From assembly GCF_030144325.1 (NCBI RefSeq), contig NZ_CP126307.1, positions 186,001 to 250,000 on the forward strand: a stretch of 64,000 bases of DNA. The letters run 5' to 3'. Below the pieces are notes generated by a model. The model was not told the DNA's origin and made no database searches. It saw only the letters and a program-made list of their open reading frames with translations. Position 1 is the first letter of the stretch, and every line of letters starts with the position of its first letter. Below are positions 9,127-19,315 of the stretch, piece after piece. Both the position numbers and the translations under genes were made by a program. Source of the DNA: Bosea vestrisii. GTDB taxonomy: Bacteria > Pseudomonadota > Alphaproteobacteria > Rhizobiales > Beijerinckiaceae.

Positions 9127-9462
9127 ATGACGCGCGCCCGCAAATCCGCCAAGCCCGACCGGATCGTTCCTGACGAGAAGGTCGAGATTCTGCTGCCCGG
9201 CAGAGGCCTCGCACTCGATTGGCGCAGGCTGCTGCCCCCGGTCGCCTTCGGCACGGCGGCTGGCTTCCTGGCCAGCCTCGTCGTTGGTGGCGGCGGTTTC
9301 CTGCGCCATGCCGTGGTCGGGGTGCTCGGCATGCTGGTCGGGCAGGGCATCGTGCGCGTCACCGGCTGGCGGGCGAGCACCGGCTACCGCTTTCTCGATT
9401 CGATGGCGATGGCGGTAATCGGCGCGATCCTGGTCGTGCTGCTCGCCCGTTTCATCGCTTGA
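9127..9462 (+). CDS. GlsB/YeaQ/YmgE-family small membrane protein (2 of 3)
   Basis: 111 residues. A basic, soluble N-terminal extension of about 40 residues (MTRARKSAKPDRIVPDEKVE...) precedes a glycine-rich membrane part (FGTAAGFLASLVVGGGG, HAVVGVLGMLVGQGIV, ending VVLLARFIA). That part parallels the upstream 82-residue protein almost helix by helix, including the C-terminal LAR-FIA/LIA. It looks like a tandem duplicate that gained a cytoplasmic tail. No clear ribosome-binding site is visible. Confidence 0.7.
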   Translation: MTRARKSAKPDRIVPDEKVEILLPGRGLALDWRRLLPPVAFGTAAGFLASLVVGGGGFLRHAVVGVLGMLVGQGIVRVTGWRASTGYRFLDSMAMAVIGAILVVLLARFIA

Positions 9463-9537
9463 CGCTGGAACCAGGCGACGCTCGCTGCGTTGCTGTTCGC
9501 GGCCGGATGGCCGGTCTTTGAGGGCAGGGGGACTACC

Positions 9538-9864
9538 ATGAACGACCAGATCTATGCCGCGCTCGGCACGCCGGGCTACGGCTTCTTCATGACGCTGCTG
9601 ATTGGCATGATCGCCGGCTGGATCGCCGAGCGGGTCACCTCGTCCGATCATGGGCTCTTCACCAACATGATCGTCGGCGTCGCGGGCTCCTTCATCGGCA
9701 GCCGGATCGCCGAGCTGATGGATATTTCGATCTTCGGCTTCTGGCGGACCCTGATCGCGGCGATCGCCGGCGCCTGCCTGCTGATCGTGGTCTGGCGCGC
9801 GGTGCGCAACTGGAGCCCACTGCGGCGCCCTGGGTTGCCGGGACGCCGCTTCGGCATTAGCTAG
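9538..9864 (+). CDS. GlsB/YeaQ/YmgE-family small membrane protein (3 of 3)
   Basis: 108 residues with three predicted membrane helices: FFMTLLIGMIAGWIAERV, LFTNMIVGVAGSFIGSRIAE and LIAAIAGACLLIVVW. The GMIAGWIAE and GVAGSFIG segments are the family's hallmark. The ATG at 9538 is preceded by AGGGGGA, which fixes the start; the frame is open further upstream. A basic C-terminal tail (RRPGLPGRRFG) probably faces the cytoplasm. It is followed 48 bases later by lipA. Confidence 0.8.
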   Translation: MNDQIYAALGTPGYGFFMTLLIGMIAGWIAERVTSSDHGLFTNMIVGVAGSFIGSRIAELMDISIFGFWRTLIAAIAGACLLIVVWRAVRNWSPLRRPGLPGRRFGIS

Positions 9865-9912
9865 ACGGGAGTGGCTGCGCCCTGATGCGCAGCGCCAGTA
9901 ACGGACCCGTCC

Positions 9913-10911
9913 ATGGCCGTCGTGCTCGATCTTCTCAACCGCGATCCGCGCCCCAATGCCGGCAACCCGAAATCCGAGGTGAAGCCGGAGCTGCGCCATC
10001 CGGAAAAGCAGAAGCGGCCGGAGAATCCGATCCTGCGCAAGCCGGACTGGATTCGGGTCAAGGCCCCGGGCTCGCCGAAATGGGCCGAGACCCAGAAGAT
10101 CGTGAAGGCGGAGAAGCTCGTCACCGTCTGCGAGGAGGCCGGCTGCCCCAATATCGGTGAGTGCTGGGAGAAGAAGCACGCCACCTTCATGATCATGGGC
10201 GACACCTGCACGCGCGCCTGTGCCTTCTGCAACGTCAAGACCGGGGTGCCCGAGGCACTCGACGCCCATGAGCCGCGCAAGGTCGCCGATGCCGTCGCCA
10301 AGCTCGGCCTCGAGCACGTCGTCATCACCTCGGTCGACCGCGACGATCTCAAGGACGGCGGCGCCGAGCATTTCGCGCAGGTCATCCGCGCTATCCGCAA
10401 GGCTTCGCCTGGCACGACGATCGAGATCCTGACGCCCGACTTCCTGCGCAAGCCCGGTGCGCTCGAAGTGGTGGTCGCGGCCAAGCCCGACGTCTTCAAC
10501 CACAATCTCGAGACGGTACCCGGCAAGTACCTGACCGTGCGCCCCGGCGCCCGCTACTTCCATTCGCTCAGGCTGCTGCAGCAGGTGAAGGAGCTCGACC
10601 CGACCATCTTCACCAAGTCCGGCATCATGGTCGGCCTCGGCGAGGAGCGGAATGAGGTGCTGCAGCTGATGGATGATCTGCGTTCGGCCGATGTCGATTT
10701 CATCACCATCGGCCAGTACTTGGCGCCGTCGCGCAAGCATCACCCGGTCGTGCGTTTCGTCACGCCGGACGAATTCAAGAGCTTCGAGACCATCGCCTAT
10801 GTGAAGCGCTTCCTGATGGTGTCATCGACGCCGCTGACGCGCTCCTCGCACCATGCCGGCGAGGATTTCGCCCGATTGAAGGCGGCCCGCGCAGCCAAGC
10901 TCGGCGGCTGA
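9913..10911 (+). CDS. lipA: lipoyl synthase
   Basis: This radical-SAM enzyme inserts two sulfurs into protein-bound octanoyl groups, giving the lipoyl arms that PdhB and PdhC need. The 332-residue protein has the auxiliary cluster cysteines C73, C78 and C84 in CEEAGCPNIGECW. The radical-SAM cluster is C99, C103 and C106 in CTRACAFC. The C-terminal RSSHHAGE carries the conserved serine that ligates the auxiliary cluster. Its place behind the PDH genes fits a supply role. Confidence 0.97.
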   Translation: MAVVLDLLNRDPRPNAGNPKSEVKPELRHPEKQKRPENPILRKPDWIRVKAPGSPKWAETQKIVKAEKLVTVCEEAGCPNIGECWEKKHATFMIMGDTCTRACAFCNVKTGVPEALDAHEPRKVADAVAKLGLEHVVITSVDRDDLKDGGAEHFAQVIRAIRKASPGTTIEILTPDFLRKPGALEVVVAAKPDVFNHNLETVPGKYLTVRPGARYFHSLRLLQQVKELDPTIFTKSGIMVGLGEERNEVLQLMDDLRSADVDFITIGQYLAPSRKHHPVVRFVTPDEFKSFETIAYVKRFLMVSSTPLTRSSHHAGEDFARLKAARAAKLGG

Positions 10912-10925
10912 TCGGCTTAAGTCAC

Positions 10926-11405
10926 ATGCCGATGTTCAACAGCACCCGCCGGGTGAAGCACTCGCCCGCAGAGATGTATGCGCTTGTGGCGGATGTCGAG
11001 AAATACCCGCAATTTCTGCCGCTCTGCGAGGGGCTGACGGTTCGCCGGCGCACGCCGCGCGACGGCGGCGGCGAGGTGGTGCTCGCCGACATGACTGTCG
11101 GCTACAAGGCGATCCGCGAGACCTTCACCAGCCGCGTCACGCTGGATCCGACGAATTTGAAGATCCTGGTCGAATATGTCGACGGGCCGTTCCGCTATCT
11201 CGAGAACCGCTGGAGCTTCAAGCCGCACGATAAGGGCTGCGAAATCGGCTTCTTCATCTCCTATGAGTTCGCCAGCCGTATGCTCGGCCTGCTGATGGGC
11301 GCGATGTTCGACAAGGCCTTCCACAAGTTCGCCGAAGCCTTCGAGAAGCGCGCCGATGCGATCTATGGTCCCGGTGGCGTCGCCGCGCCGGTCATTTCAG
11401 GCTGA
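10926..11405 (+). CDS. RatA/COQ10-type START-domain protein
   Basis: A 159-residue single-domain protein of the SRPBCC (START) fold: STRRVKHSPAEMYALVADVE, then KYPQFLPLCEGL, and a C-terminal helix FDKAFHKFAEAFEKRA. The family includes mitochondrial COQ10, which binds ubiquinone and supports respiration, and Escherichia coli RatA, reported to affect ribosome assembly. In alphaproteobacteria a quinone-binding role seems the better guess. It starts 14 bases after lipA. Its end overlaps the end of the oppositely oriented pncC gene by 14 bases. Confidence 0.88.
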   Translation: MPMFNSTRRVKHSPAEMYALVADVEKYPQFLPLCEGLTVRRRTPRDGGGEVVLADMTVGYKAIRETFTSRVTLDPTNLKILVEYVDGPFRYLENRWSFKPHDKGCEIGFFISYEFASRMLGLLMGAMFDKAFHKFAEAFEKRADAIYGPGGVAAPVISG

Positions 11406-11889
11406 GCGCCGCCTCGCGCAGCAGGTCGAGCGCCTCCAGCACGCTGAGGCGTCGGATCTCGTCGCGCCCTTGAGCGCCGAAACGCTTTTCGCGATGCAGC
11501 GTCAGCGCACCGTTGGCGCAGGCGAAATGCACCAGCCCGACCGGCTTCAATTCGCTGCCGCCATCGGGGCCGGCGATGCCGGTGATCGCGACGGCGAGCC
11601 GCGACGACAATCGTTCCCGGCCGCCTTCGGCCATGGCCCGTGCGACGGGCTCGCTGACCGCGCCATGCTCGAGGATCAGCTCAGCCGGGACGCCGGCCAG
11701 TAGCGCCTTCGCTTCGTTGGAATAGGTGACGAGGCCGCCGAGCACCATGCTGGACGAGCCCGAGATTGCTGTCAGCGCGCCGGCGACGAGCCCGCCCGTG
11801 CAGGATTCGACCGTCGCGACGGTGATGCCGCGCTCGCGTGAGATGTTCAGGAGTTCGGCGGCGAGCGAACGAATATCGAGGTCGAACAT
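11392..11889 (-). CDS. pncC: CinA C-terminal domain protein, nicotinamide-nucleotide amidase
   Basis: 165 residues with the CinA amidase motifs: TVATVESCTGGLVAGALTAI, VTYSNEAKALLAGV, GAVSEPVARAMAEG and AITGIAGPDGGS. Stand-alone proteins of this type convert nicotinamide mononucleotide to nicotinate mononucleotide in the pyridine-nucleotide salvage cycle. The N-terminal molybdopterin-like domain of full CinA is absent, as expected for this short form. The ATG at 11889 lies 4 bases after the ispDF stop, so the two are co-transcribed. Confidence 0.9.
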   Translation of the reverse strand: MFDLDIRSLAAELLNISRERGITVATVESCTGGLVAGALTAISGSSSMVLGGLVTYSNEAKALLAGVPAELILEHGAVSEPVARAMAEGGRERLSSRLAVAITGIAGPDGGSELKPVGLVHFACANGALTLHREKRFGAQGRDEIRRLSVLEALDLLREAALSLK

Positions 11890-11893
11890 GGCG

Positions 11894-13087
11894 TCACTCC
11901 GGCTCTGGAAGGCGGACGGTCGCGGTGGCGAGCGCGGCGAGGCCTTCGCCCCGGCCGGTAAAGCCGAGGCGTTCCGACGTCGTCGCCTTGACGCCAACCT
12001 GGTCGAGGCGCAAGCCCGCGATCTCTGCGATCCGAGCGCGGATCGGATCGCGATGCGGGCCGACCTTCGGCCCCTCGCAGACGATCGTCAGGTCGAGATG
12101 ATCGATCCGACCGCCACGCTGACGGGTGCGATCCGCGGCGAAGGCGAGAAAGCGATCGGACGAGGCGCCGCGCCATTGCGGGTCGCTCGGCGGAAAATGG
12201 CTGCCGATGTCACCATCAGCCAAGGCTCCCAATAGTGCGTCAGTAAGCGCATGCAGGGCGACGTCGCCATCGGAATGGGCCGTGACGCCGCGGCTGTGCG
12301 GAATCCGGATGCCGCCGAGCCAGACGTGGTCGCCATCTGCGAAGGCATGAACGTCGTAGCCCGTGCCCGTGCGCGTCACCAGCGGCCGAGCGAAGCGCCG
12401 TTCGGCCAGCGCGAAGTCGCCCGGATGGGTCAGCTTCAGGTTCATCGGATCTCCTGCGAAGGTCGCGACCCGATGACCGGCCCACTCCATGATGGCGGAA
12501 TCGTCAGTGAAGCCGCTGGCTCCGGCGCCGTGAGCAGCCCGGTGCGCGGCGAGCAGAGGCTGGAAGGCGAAGGCCTGCGGCGTCTGCACCGAGACGAGTT
12601 GCTCGCGCGGCAGGGTCTGCTCGATCAAACCTGCATCATCCACGCGCTTGATGGTGTCGGTGACGGTGAGCGCGGGGACCGCCGCGACATGCTGCACACT
12701 GGCCTCCATCACCCGCTCGATGAGTGCGGCTGAAACGAAGGGGCGGGCCGCATCGTGCACGAGCACGCTGCCCGCAAAGCCGCCGGCGGCAAGCGCCTCC
12801 AATCCTGCGCGGACCGAATCCTGCCGCGTCTCCCCACCATCGGCCGGCGCGGATAGGCGCCCGCGTATGCTCTCCGGAATCTGGCCGATCGCATCGTCAT
12901 ACCGTGGCCGGTCGCCGACACCGATCACCACGAGCACGGCGCCAATCCGGCTCTCGGCCAGGAAGGGGGCGAGCGTACGGCACAGAACCGGCATGCCACC
13001 AAGCCGCCGATACTGTTTCGGAGCGTCCGCACCAGCGCGCAGGCCGCGGCCGGCGGCAACGATCAGGGCTGCGACGGCGGGCGTCAT
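11894..13087 (-). CDS. ispDF: bifunctional IspD/IspF of the MEP isoprenoid pathway
   Basis: A 397-residue fusion of two MEP-pathway enzymes. The N-terminal half is IspD (CTP:2-C-methyl-D-erythritol-4-phosphate cytidylyltransferase; AALIVAAGRGLRAGADAPKQ, HDAARPFV, QTPQAF). From about residue 235 comes IspF (2,4-cyclodiphosphate synthase; RTGTGYDVHAF with zinc-site Asp and His, SDGDVALHALTDALLGAL, GDIGSHFPPSDP). This fusion is common in alphaproteobacteria. The ATG at 13087 is chosen by alignment with the IspD start; the frame runs further upstream without family similarity. A 169-base divergent gap separates it from dusB. Confidence 0.96.
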   Translation of the reverse strand: MTPAVAALIVAAGRGLRAGADAPKQYRRLGGMPVLCRTLAPFLAESRIGAVLVVIGVGDRPRYDDAIGQIPESIRGRLSAPADGGETRQDSVRAGLEALAAGGFAGSVLVHDAARPFVSAALIERVMEASVQHVAAVPALTVTDTIKRVDDAGLIEQTLPREQLVSVQTPQAFAFQPLLAAHRAAHGAGASGFTDDSAIMEWAGHRVATFAGDPMNLKLTHPGDFALAERRFARPLVTRTGTGYDVHAFADGDHVWLGGIRIPHSRGVTAHSDGDVALHALTDALLGALADGDIGSHFPPSDPQWRGASSDRFLAFAADRTRQRGGRIDHLDLTIVCEGPKVGPHRDPIRARIAEIAGLRLDQVGVKATTSERLGFTGRGEGLAALATATVRLPEPE

Positions 13088-13256
13088 TGATCCTAGGGCT
13101 CCATGAACTTGGGTCTCGCTGATAGGACGGCACGGCTTCGTCGCCAAGCCGCTACGGCGCTCGCGGGACAATCAGCGCTGATCCTCTCGATATTGCGATG
13201 CAACATACTGCGAAATTCTCTTGCGCGACGCAGCATATGTCTAATAAATCGGCAAA

Positions 13257-14279
13257 ATGAAAACTGCCTCAAATGCGGGCGAGCATGAGGTGCCGATCGG
13301 CGGACTGTTCCCGGCCTCGCGTGCTTTCCTGGCGCCGATGTCGGGCGTGACCGATCTGGCCATGCGCCGCATCGCCGCTCGCTTCGGCGCCGGCCTGGTC
13401 GTCTCGGAAATGGTCGCCTCCGACGAGCTCGTCCGCGGCAGCGAGGAGGCACGGCTGCGGGCCGAGGGTGCGGGCGTGACGCCGCATGTCGTGCAACTTG
13501 CCGGTTGCGAAGCGCGCTGGCTGGCGGAGGCGGCGCAGGTCGCGGAAGCGTCGGGCGCCGATATCGTCGACATCAACATGGGCTGCCCTGCCAAGCGGGT
13601 GGTCGGCGGCTGGGCCGGTTCAGCGCTGATGCGTGACCTCGATCACGCAATCGGTCTGGTCGAGGCGGTCGTGGCAGCGGTGAAGGTGCCGGTCACGGTC
13701 AAGATGCGGCTCGGCTGGGACGATACCAGCCGCAACGCGCCCGAACTGGCGCGCCGGGCTGCGATGGCCGGAGCGGCCGCGATCACGGTCCACGGCCGCA
13801 CGCGTCAGCAGTTCTACAAGGGCCAGGCCAATTGGGCCGCGATCCGTCCGGTGCGGGCGGAAGGTCAATTTCCGCTGATCGCCAATGGCGATATCGCGAC
13901 GTCCGCGCAGGCACAGCTCTGTCTGGAGGAATCGGGAGCGGATTACGTCATGGTCGGGCGCGCAGCGCTCGGGCGGCCCTGGCTGCCTGGCGCGATCGGG
14001 GCCACGCTCGCGGGCCGCGAGCCGGCGAACATCCCGCTCACCGTCAAGCACGATCTGGCCCGCGAGCACTATGAGAGCCTGCTCTCACTGATGGGACGCG
14101 AGAGTGGCGTCCGCCACGCCCGCAAGCACCTGGCCGCCTATGCCGACGAGGCGCTTGCCTGCGGACTGGAGCCCGACGAAACCGCGCGCCGCGAGTTGCT
14201 GACGACGAGCGAGCCTGTGCGCGCCATCGCGGCCTTGGGGCGACTATTCTCCACCGACCCTCTCGGCGCTGCCGCCTGA
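13257..14279 (+). CDS. dusB: tRNA-dihydrouridine synthase B (NifR3)
   Basis: This flavoenzyme reduces uridine to dihydrouridine in the tRNA D-loop. The 340-residue protein has the FMN-barrel start AFLAPMSGVTDLAMR, the catalytic cysteine C110 in NMGCPAK, KMRLGWD, and the HGRTRQQFYKG loop. NGDI and MVGRAALGRPWL near the end bind the FMN phosphate. In many alphaproteobacteria it is the first gene of the nifR3-ntrB-ntrC operon, and here ntrB follows after 12 bases. Confidence 0.95.
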   Translation: MKTASNAGEHEVPIGGLFPASRAFLAPMSGVTDLAMRRIAARFGAGLVVSEMVASDELVRGSEEARLRAEGAGVTPHVVQLAGCEARWLAEAAQVAEASGADIVDINMGCPAKRVVGGWAGSALMRDLDHAIGLVEAVVAAVKVPVTVKMRLGWDDTSRNAPELARRAAMAGAAAITVHGRTRQQFYKGQANWAAIRPVRAEGQFPLIANGDIATSAQAQLCLEESGADYVMVGRAALGRPWLPGAIGATLAGREPANIPLTVKHDLAREHYESLLSLMGRESGVRHARKHLAAYADEALACGLEPDETARRELLTTSEPVRAIAALGRLFSTDPLGAAA

Positions 14280-14291
14280 CCCCGGAAAGTC

Positions 14292-15440
14292 ATGCCTATG
14301 ACGATGGCGATGTTCAACGACGGTGCGGAAGGGCAGCACGATCCCTTGTACGATCTTCTCGAAGTCCAGGCGCTCAACGTCCTGCCGATGCCCGTCCTGG
14401 TGATCGGGGAAGGACACGGCGTCCTTTACGCCAACACCGCCGCCGAGGACTTCTTTCAGGCCAGCACCCTCGTGCTGAAACGCCAGCGCCTCGACGATCT
14501 CGTCGCCTTCGGCTCGCCGGTGCTGGGATTGGTCGAGGAGGTTCAGCGGCGTGGTGCCAGCGTCAGCGAGTACCGGGTCGAATTGGCCTCGCCCCGGCTC
14601 GGCATCGACCGGGTGGTCGACGTTTTTGCCTCGTTGTTGCCCAGTCAGCCCGATGCGGTGGTTCTTTTGCTGCAGGAACGGACAATTGCCGAAAAAATGG
14701 ACAGGCAGTTGACGCATAGAGGGGCAGCCCGCTCGATCACGGCGCTGGGCGCAATGCTCGCGCATGAAATCAAGAACCCGCTCTCCGGCATCCGCGGCGC
14801 GGCGCAATTGCTCGAATCTTCAGTCCAGGATGACGATCGCCTGCTGACCCAATTGATCTGCGACGAGGCCGACAGGATCGTGAAACTGGTCGAGCGGGTC
14901 GAGCTGTTCGGCGACGAACGTCCGAGCGAACGCGGACCGGTCAACGTCCATGACGTGCTCGACCATGTGAAGCGGCTGGCTCAGTCCGGCTTCGCCCGGC
15001 ACGTCCGCTTCAGCGAAATCTACGACCCGTCGCTGCCGCCGGTCGCAGGCAGCCGCGACCAGCTGGTCCAGGTTCTGCTCAATCTGGTCAAGAACGCAGC
15101 CGAGGCCATCGGCAACGACGCGATCGATGGCGAGATCACGCTTACCACGGCCTATCGTCCCGGCATCCGCATGCAGGCGCCCGGCTCCAGCGCCCGGCTC
15201 GCCTTGCCGCTGGAAATCGGCGTCCGCGACAACGGGCCCGGCGTGCCGCCCGACCTGCATCAATACCTGTTCGATCCCTTCGTCACCACCAAGGCGCAGG
15301 GAAGTGGCCTTGGACTTGCACTCGTCGCCAAGGTGATCGGCGATCACGGCGGAATCGTCGAATGCGAGTCCGCGCCGCGACGCACGACATTTCGAATTCG
15401 ATTGCCCCTGCACGAGGCGAAGCCGCCTCAGGCTGGGTAA
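14292..15440 (+). CDS. ntrB: nitrogen regulation sensor histidine kinase NtrB
   Basis: A cytoplasmic kinase that phosphorylates NtrC when nitrogen is short and dephosphorylates it when PII is unmodified. The 382-residue protein has an N-terminal PAS domain (about 25-130), the phospho-accepting H158 in AHEIKNPLSGIRGAAQLL, and a C-terminal ATPase domain. The ATPase has the N-box NLVKNAAEA, the G1 box VRDNGPGVP and the G2 box GSGLGLAL. There are no membrane segments, as expected. A GGAAAG ribosome-binding site precedes the start. ntrC follows after 25 bases. Confidence 0.95.
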   Translation: MPMTMAMFNDGAEGQHDPLYDLLEVQALNVLPMPVLVIGEGHGVLYANTAAEDFFQASTLVLKRQRLDDLVAFGSPVLGLVEEVQRRGASVSEYRVELASPRLGIDRVVDVFASLLPSQPDAVVLLLQERTIAEKMDRQLTHRGAARSITALGAMLAHEIKNPLSGIRGAAQLLESSVQDDDRLLTQLICDEADRIVKLVERVELFGDERPSERGPVNVHDVLDHVKRLAQSGFARHVRFSEIYDPSLPPVAGSRDQLVQVLLNLVKNAAEAIGNDAIDGEITLTTAYRPGIRMQAPGSSARLALPLEIGVRDNGPGVPPDLHQYLFDPFVTTKAQGSGLGLALVAKVIGDHGGIVECESAPRRTTFRIRLPLHEAKPPQAG

Positions 15441-15465
15441 GAGGCGAGCAGGACACAGGAACCGC

Positions 15466-16917
<1,452 letters not shown>

Positions 16918-17059
16918 CAGCAAGGCCCTGTTGCTGCCTTGCATCTGTCATATTTTGACAACACCGTTGCGGCGGCGCATCAGTGCGCCATGCGGCTTCC
17001 ATCACGGAGCCAGCAGGCAGCGGAGCTTCGATATCGTCTTGACCGTCTCGACCGGCGAC

Positions 17060-19315
17060 ATGCGCATGACGCCTCGATCCGAAGACCCGCCCCGTCGGGT
17101 TTCGGGCTGGCTCGGCGCGCTCGTCGTCGGCTTTGCGCTGGTCTCGGCGCTCACGACCTTCCTCGTGCTGTCCGGCGCAACGCCGGTTGCGCCGGTCCAC
17201 GAGGTCGTGGTCGGCGTCTTCATCATCAACGCCCTGCTGATTCTGCTGCTGCTGACTATCGTCGCCTTCGAGGCGGCGGTGCTGATCCGAGCGCGGCGCA
17301 AGGGCGTGGCCGCAGCCGGTCTGCACGTCCGGATCGTCAGCCTGTTCAGTATTGTCGCGGCGCTGCCAGCGGTTCTCGTCGCGGTGATCGCGACCGCGAC
17401 GCTGGAGCGCGGCCTCGAGCCCTGGTTCTCCGACCGCATGCGCGACGTGATCTTCAAATCCGTCGAGGTCGCCGACGCCTACACCACCGGGCAGTGCAGG
17501 TCGCTCGGTCGCGAGATCAGGCTTCTGGCGGACGACCTGGGACGGGCGAAGACGGCCTACGATGCCGATCGGCGCTGGTTCGAGAGCTTCCTCACGGCGC
17601 GCGCCACGGCGCTCGGCATGCCGGTGGTCTGGATCATGAAGTCACCGGATACCATTCTCGTCCGGGCCAACATCGACGTTCTGCGGGACGCCAGCAAGCC
17701 GAATGCCGACGCCTTCGAAGATGCCCAGAGCTCGCCGGAACCGATCTGCGTGCTTCCGTCTACGGGGCGCGTCTTTGGCGCCCTGATGAAGCTGCCGAGC
17801 TATGACGGCGCCTTCCTCTATGTCGCCCGCGAGGTCGATCCGCTCGCGGTCGAGTTCCCGGCGGTGGCTCGCGGCGCTGCGGTCGAGTACCTCGGCATCG
17901 ACGCCCGGCGCAAAGGCGTGCAGATCGCCTTCGCCTCGATGTACGCGCTGATCTCCGTGATCCTGCTGCTTTCGGCGATCTGGCTCGGTCTCAACTTCGC
18001 CAACGGCCTGGTTGCGCCGATCCGGCGGATGATCCACGCCACCGATCAGGTCTCCAGCGGCAATTTCTATGTCCAGGTGCCGATAAGGCGGTCGGAAGGC
18101 GACCTCGCCCATCTCGGCGAGACCTTCAACAAGATGACGGCGGAGCTGCGCCGCCAGCGCGACGGCCTGGTAACTGCAAGCGAAGTGATCGACCGGCGAC
18201 GGCGATTCACCGAGACGGTCCTCTCCGGCGTCTCCTCCGGTGTGCTCGGCATAGATGAAGACGGACACGTCACCATCAGCAACCGCTCGTCCGAGGCGCT
18301 GCTCGGCGCCGGCGGCCGTCTGCTCGGCGAGCCGGTGACGCGGGTCGTTCCGGAAATCGCCGCGTTCGTGTCGGAGGCGCTCACCAGCCGGCAGCGCTTG
18401 AGCTCCAGCCAGGTCGCGATCACGCGCGGCGGCCGCGAGCGCCTGGTCAACATCCGGGCCACGCGCGAAGGCGAGGGGGCGGGCGCCGGCCTCGTGGTGA
18501 CGCTCGACGACATCACCGATCTCGTCTCGGCACAGCGTACCGCCGCCTGGGCCGACGTGGCCCGCCGCATCGCCCACGAGATCAAGAATCCGCTGACGCC
18601 GATCCAGCTTTCGGCCGAGCGTATCCGCCGCAAGTTCGGTCGCGTCATCGTCGATGACAAGGACATCTTCGACCAGTGCACCGCCACCATCGTGCGTCAG
18701 GTCGAGGATATCCGCCGCATGGTCGACGAGTTCTCGTCCTTCGCCCGGATGCCCAAGCCATCGCCGGCGCGCGACGACATCGTCGAGACGGTCCGGCAGG
18801 TCATCTTCCTGATGCGCGTCGGCAATCCCGAGATCGACTTGTCCGACAACCTGCCCGACGCACCGGTCCTGGCGCATTTCGATCGGCGCCTGATCTCGCA
18901 GGCTCTCACCAACGTTATCAAGAATGCGACCGAGGCGGTCGAGGCCGTGCCGGCCGAGGCACGTGGCAAGGGCCGCATCGAGATCGGGTTCGAACGGCTC
19001 CAGGACGGCCGGATCGTCATCGACATCCTCGACAACGGCAAGGGTCTGCCGGCCGACCAGCGCCAGAAGCTGCTCGAACCCTATATGACGACACGCGACG
19101 GCGGCACCGGGCTCGGCCTCGCCATCGTCGGCAAGATCCTCGAGGACCATGGCGGCGGGATCGAGCTGCTCGACCGGCCGGACGGCGCACGCGGCGCCAG
19201 GATCAGGCTCTGGTTCGTCGAGACCGGACCGCCACCGGCCGGCGAAGACAGACCAGATACGGGCAATAGGTCGGCGGATTCTGCCGCAAGACAAGTGAAC
19301 GGGACGAAAGCATGA
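17060..19315 (+). CDS. ntrY: membrane sensor histidine kinase NtrY
   Basis: 751 residues. The N-terminus has several membrane helices (GALVVGFALVSALTTFLVL, VVGVFIINALLILLLLTIVA, IVSLFSIVAALPAVLVAVI) and an extracytoplasmic loop of some 150 residues. A further helix (ASMYALISVILLLSAIWLG), a HAMP segment, a PAS domain and the kinase core with H506 in AHEIKNPLTPIQ follow. The ATPase boxes NVIKNATEA and GGTGLGLAI complete it. The pair NtrYX is tied to nitrogen, redox and envelope control in alphaproteobacteria. The ATG at 17060 is preferred over 17066. A perfect TTGACA lies at 16955-16960, but no convincing -10 follows. The stop overlaps ntrX in ATGA. Confidence 0.94.
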   Translation: MRMTPRSEDPPRRVSGWLGALVVGFALVSALTTFLVLSGATPVAPVHEVVVGVFIINALLILLLLTIVAFEAAVLIRARRKGVAAAGLHVRIVSLFSIVAALPAVLVAVIATATLERGLEPWFSDRMRDVIFKSVEVADAYTTGQCRSLGREIRLLADDLGRAKTAYDADRRWFESFLTARATALGMPVVWIMKSPDTILVRANIDVLRDASKPNADAFEDAQSSPEPICVLPSTGRVFGALMKLPSYDGAFLYVAREVDPLAVEFPAVARGAAVEYLGIDARRKGVQIAFASMYALISVILLLSAIWLGLNFANGLVAPIRRMIHATDQVSSGNFYVQVPIRRSEGDLAHLGETFNKMTAELRRQRDGLVTASEVIDRRRRFTETVLSGVSSGVLGIDEDGHVTISNRSSEALLGAGGRLLGEPVTRVVPEIAAFVSEALTSRQRLSSSQVAITRGGRERLVNIRATREGEGAGAGLVVTLDDITDLVSAQRTAAWADVARRIAHEIKNPLTPIQLSAERIRRKFGRVIVDDKDIFDQCTATIVRQVEDIRRMVDEFSSFARMPKPSPARDDIVETVRQVIFLMRVGNPEIDLSDNLPDAPVLAHFDRRLISQALTNVIKNATEAVEAVPAEARGKGRIEIGFERLQDGRIVIDILDNGKGLPADQRQKLLEPYMTTRDGGTGLGLAIVGKILEDHGGGIELLDRPDGARGARIRLWFVETGPPPAGEDRPDTGNRSADSAARQVNGTKA

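Noticed and set aside
16920..16942. GCAAGG/CCTTGC hairpin after ntrC as a terminator
   Set aside because: Only six pairs with an 11-base loop and no U-tract; ntrY follows on the same strand.
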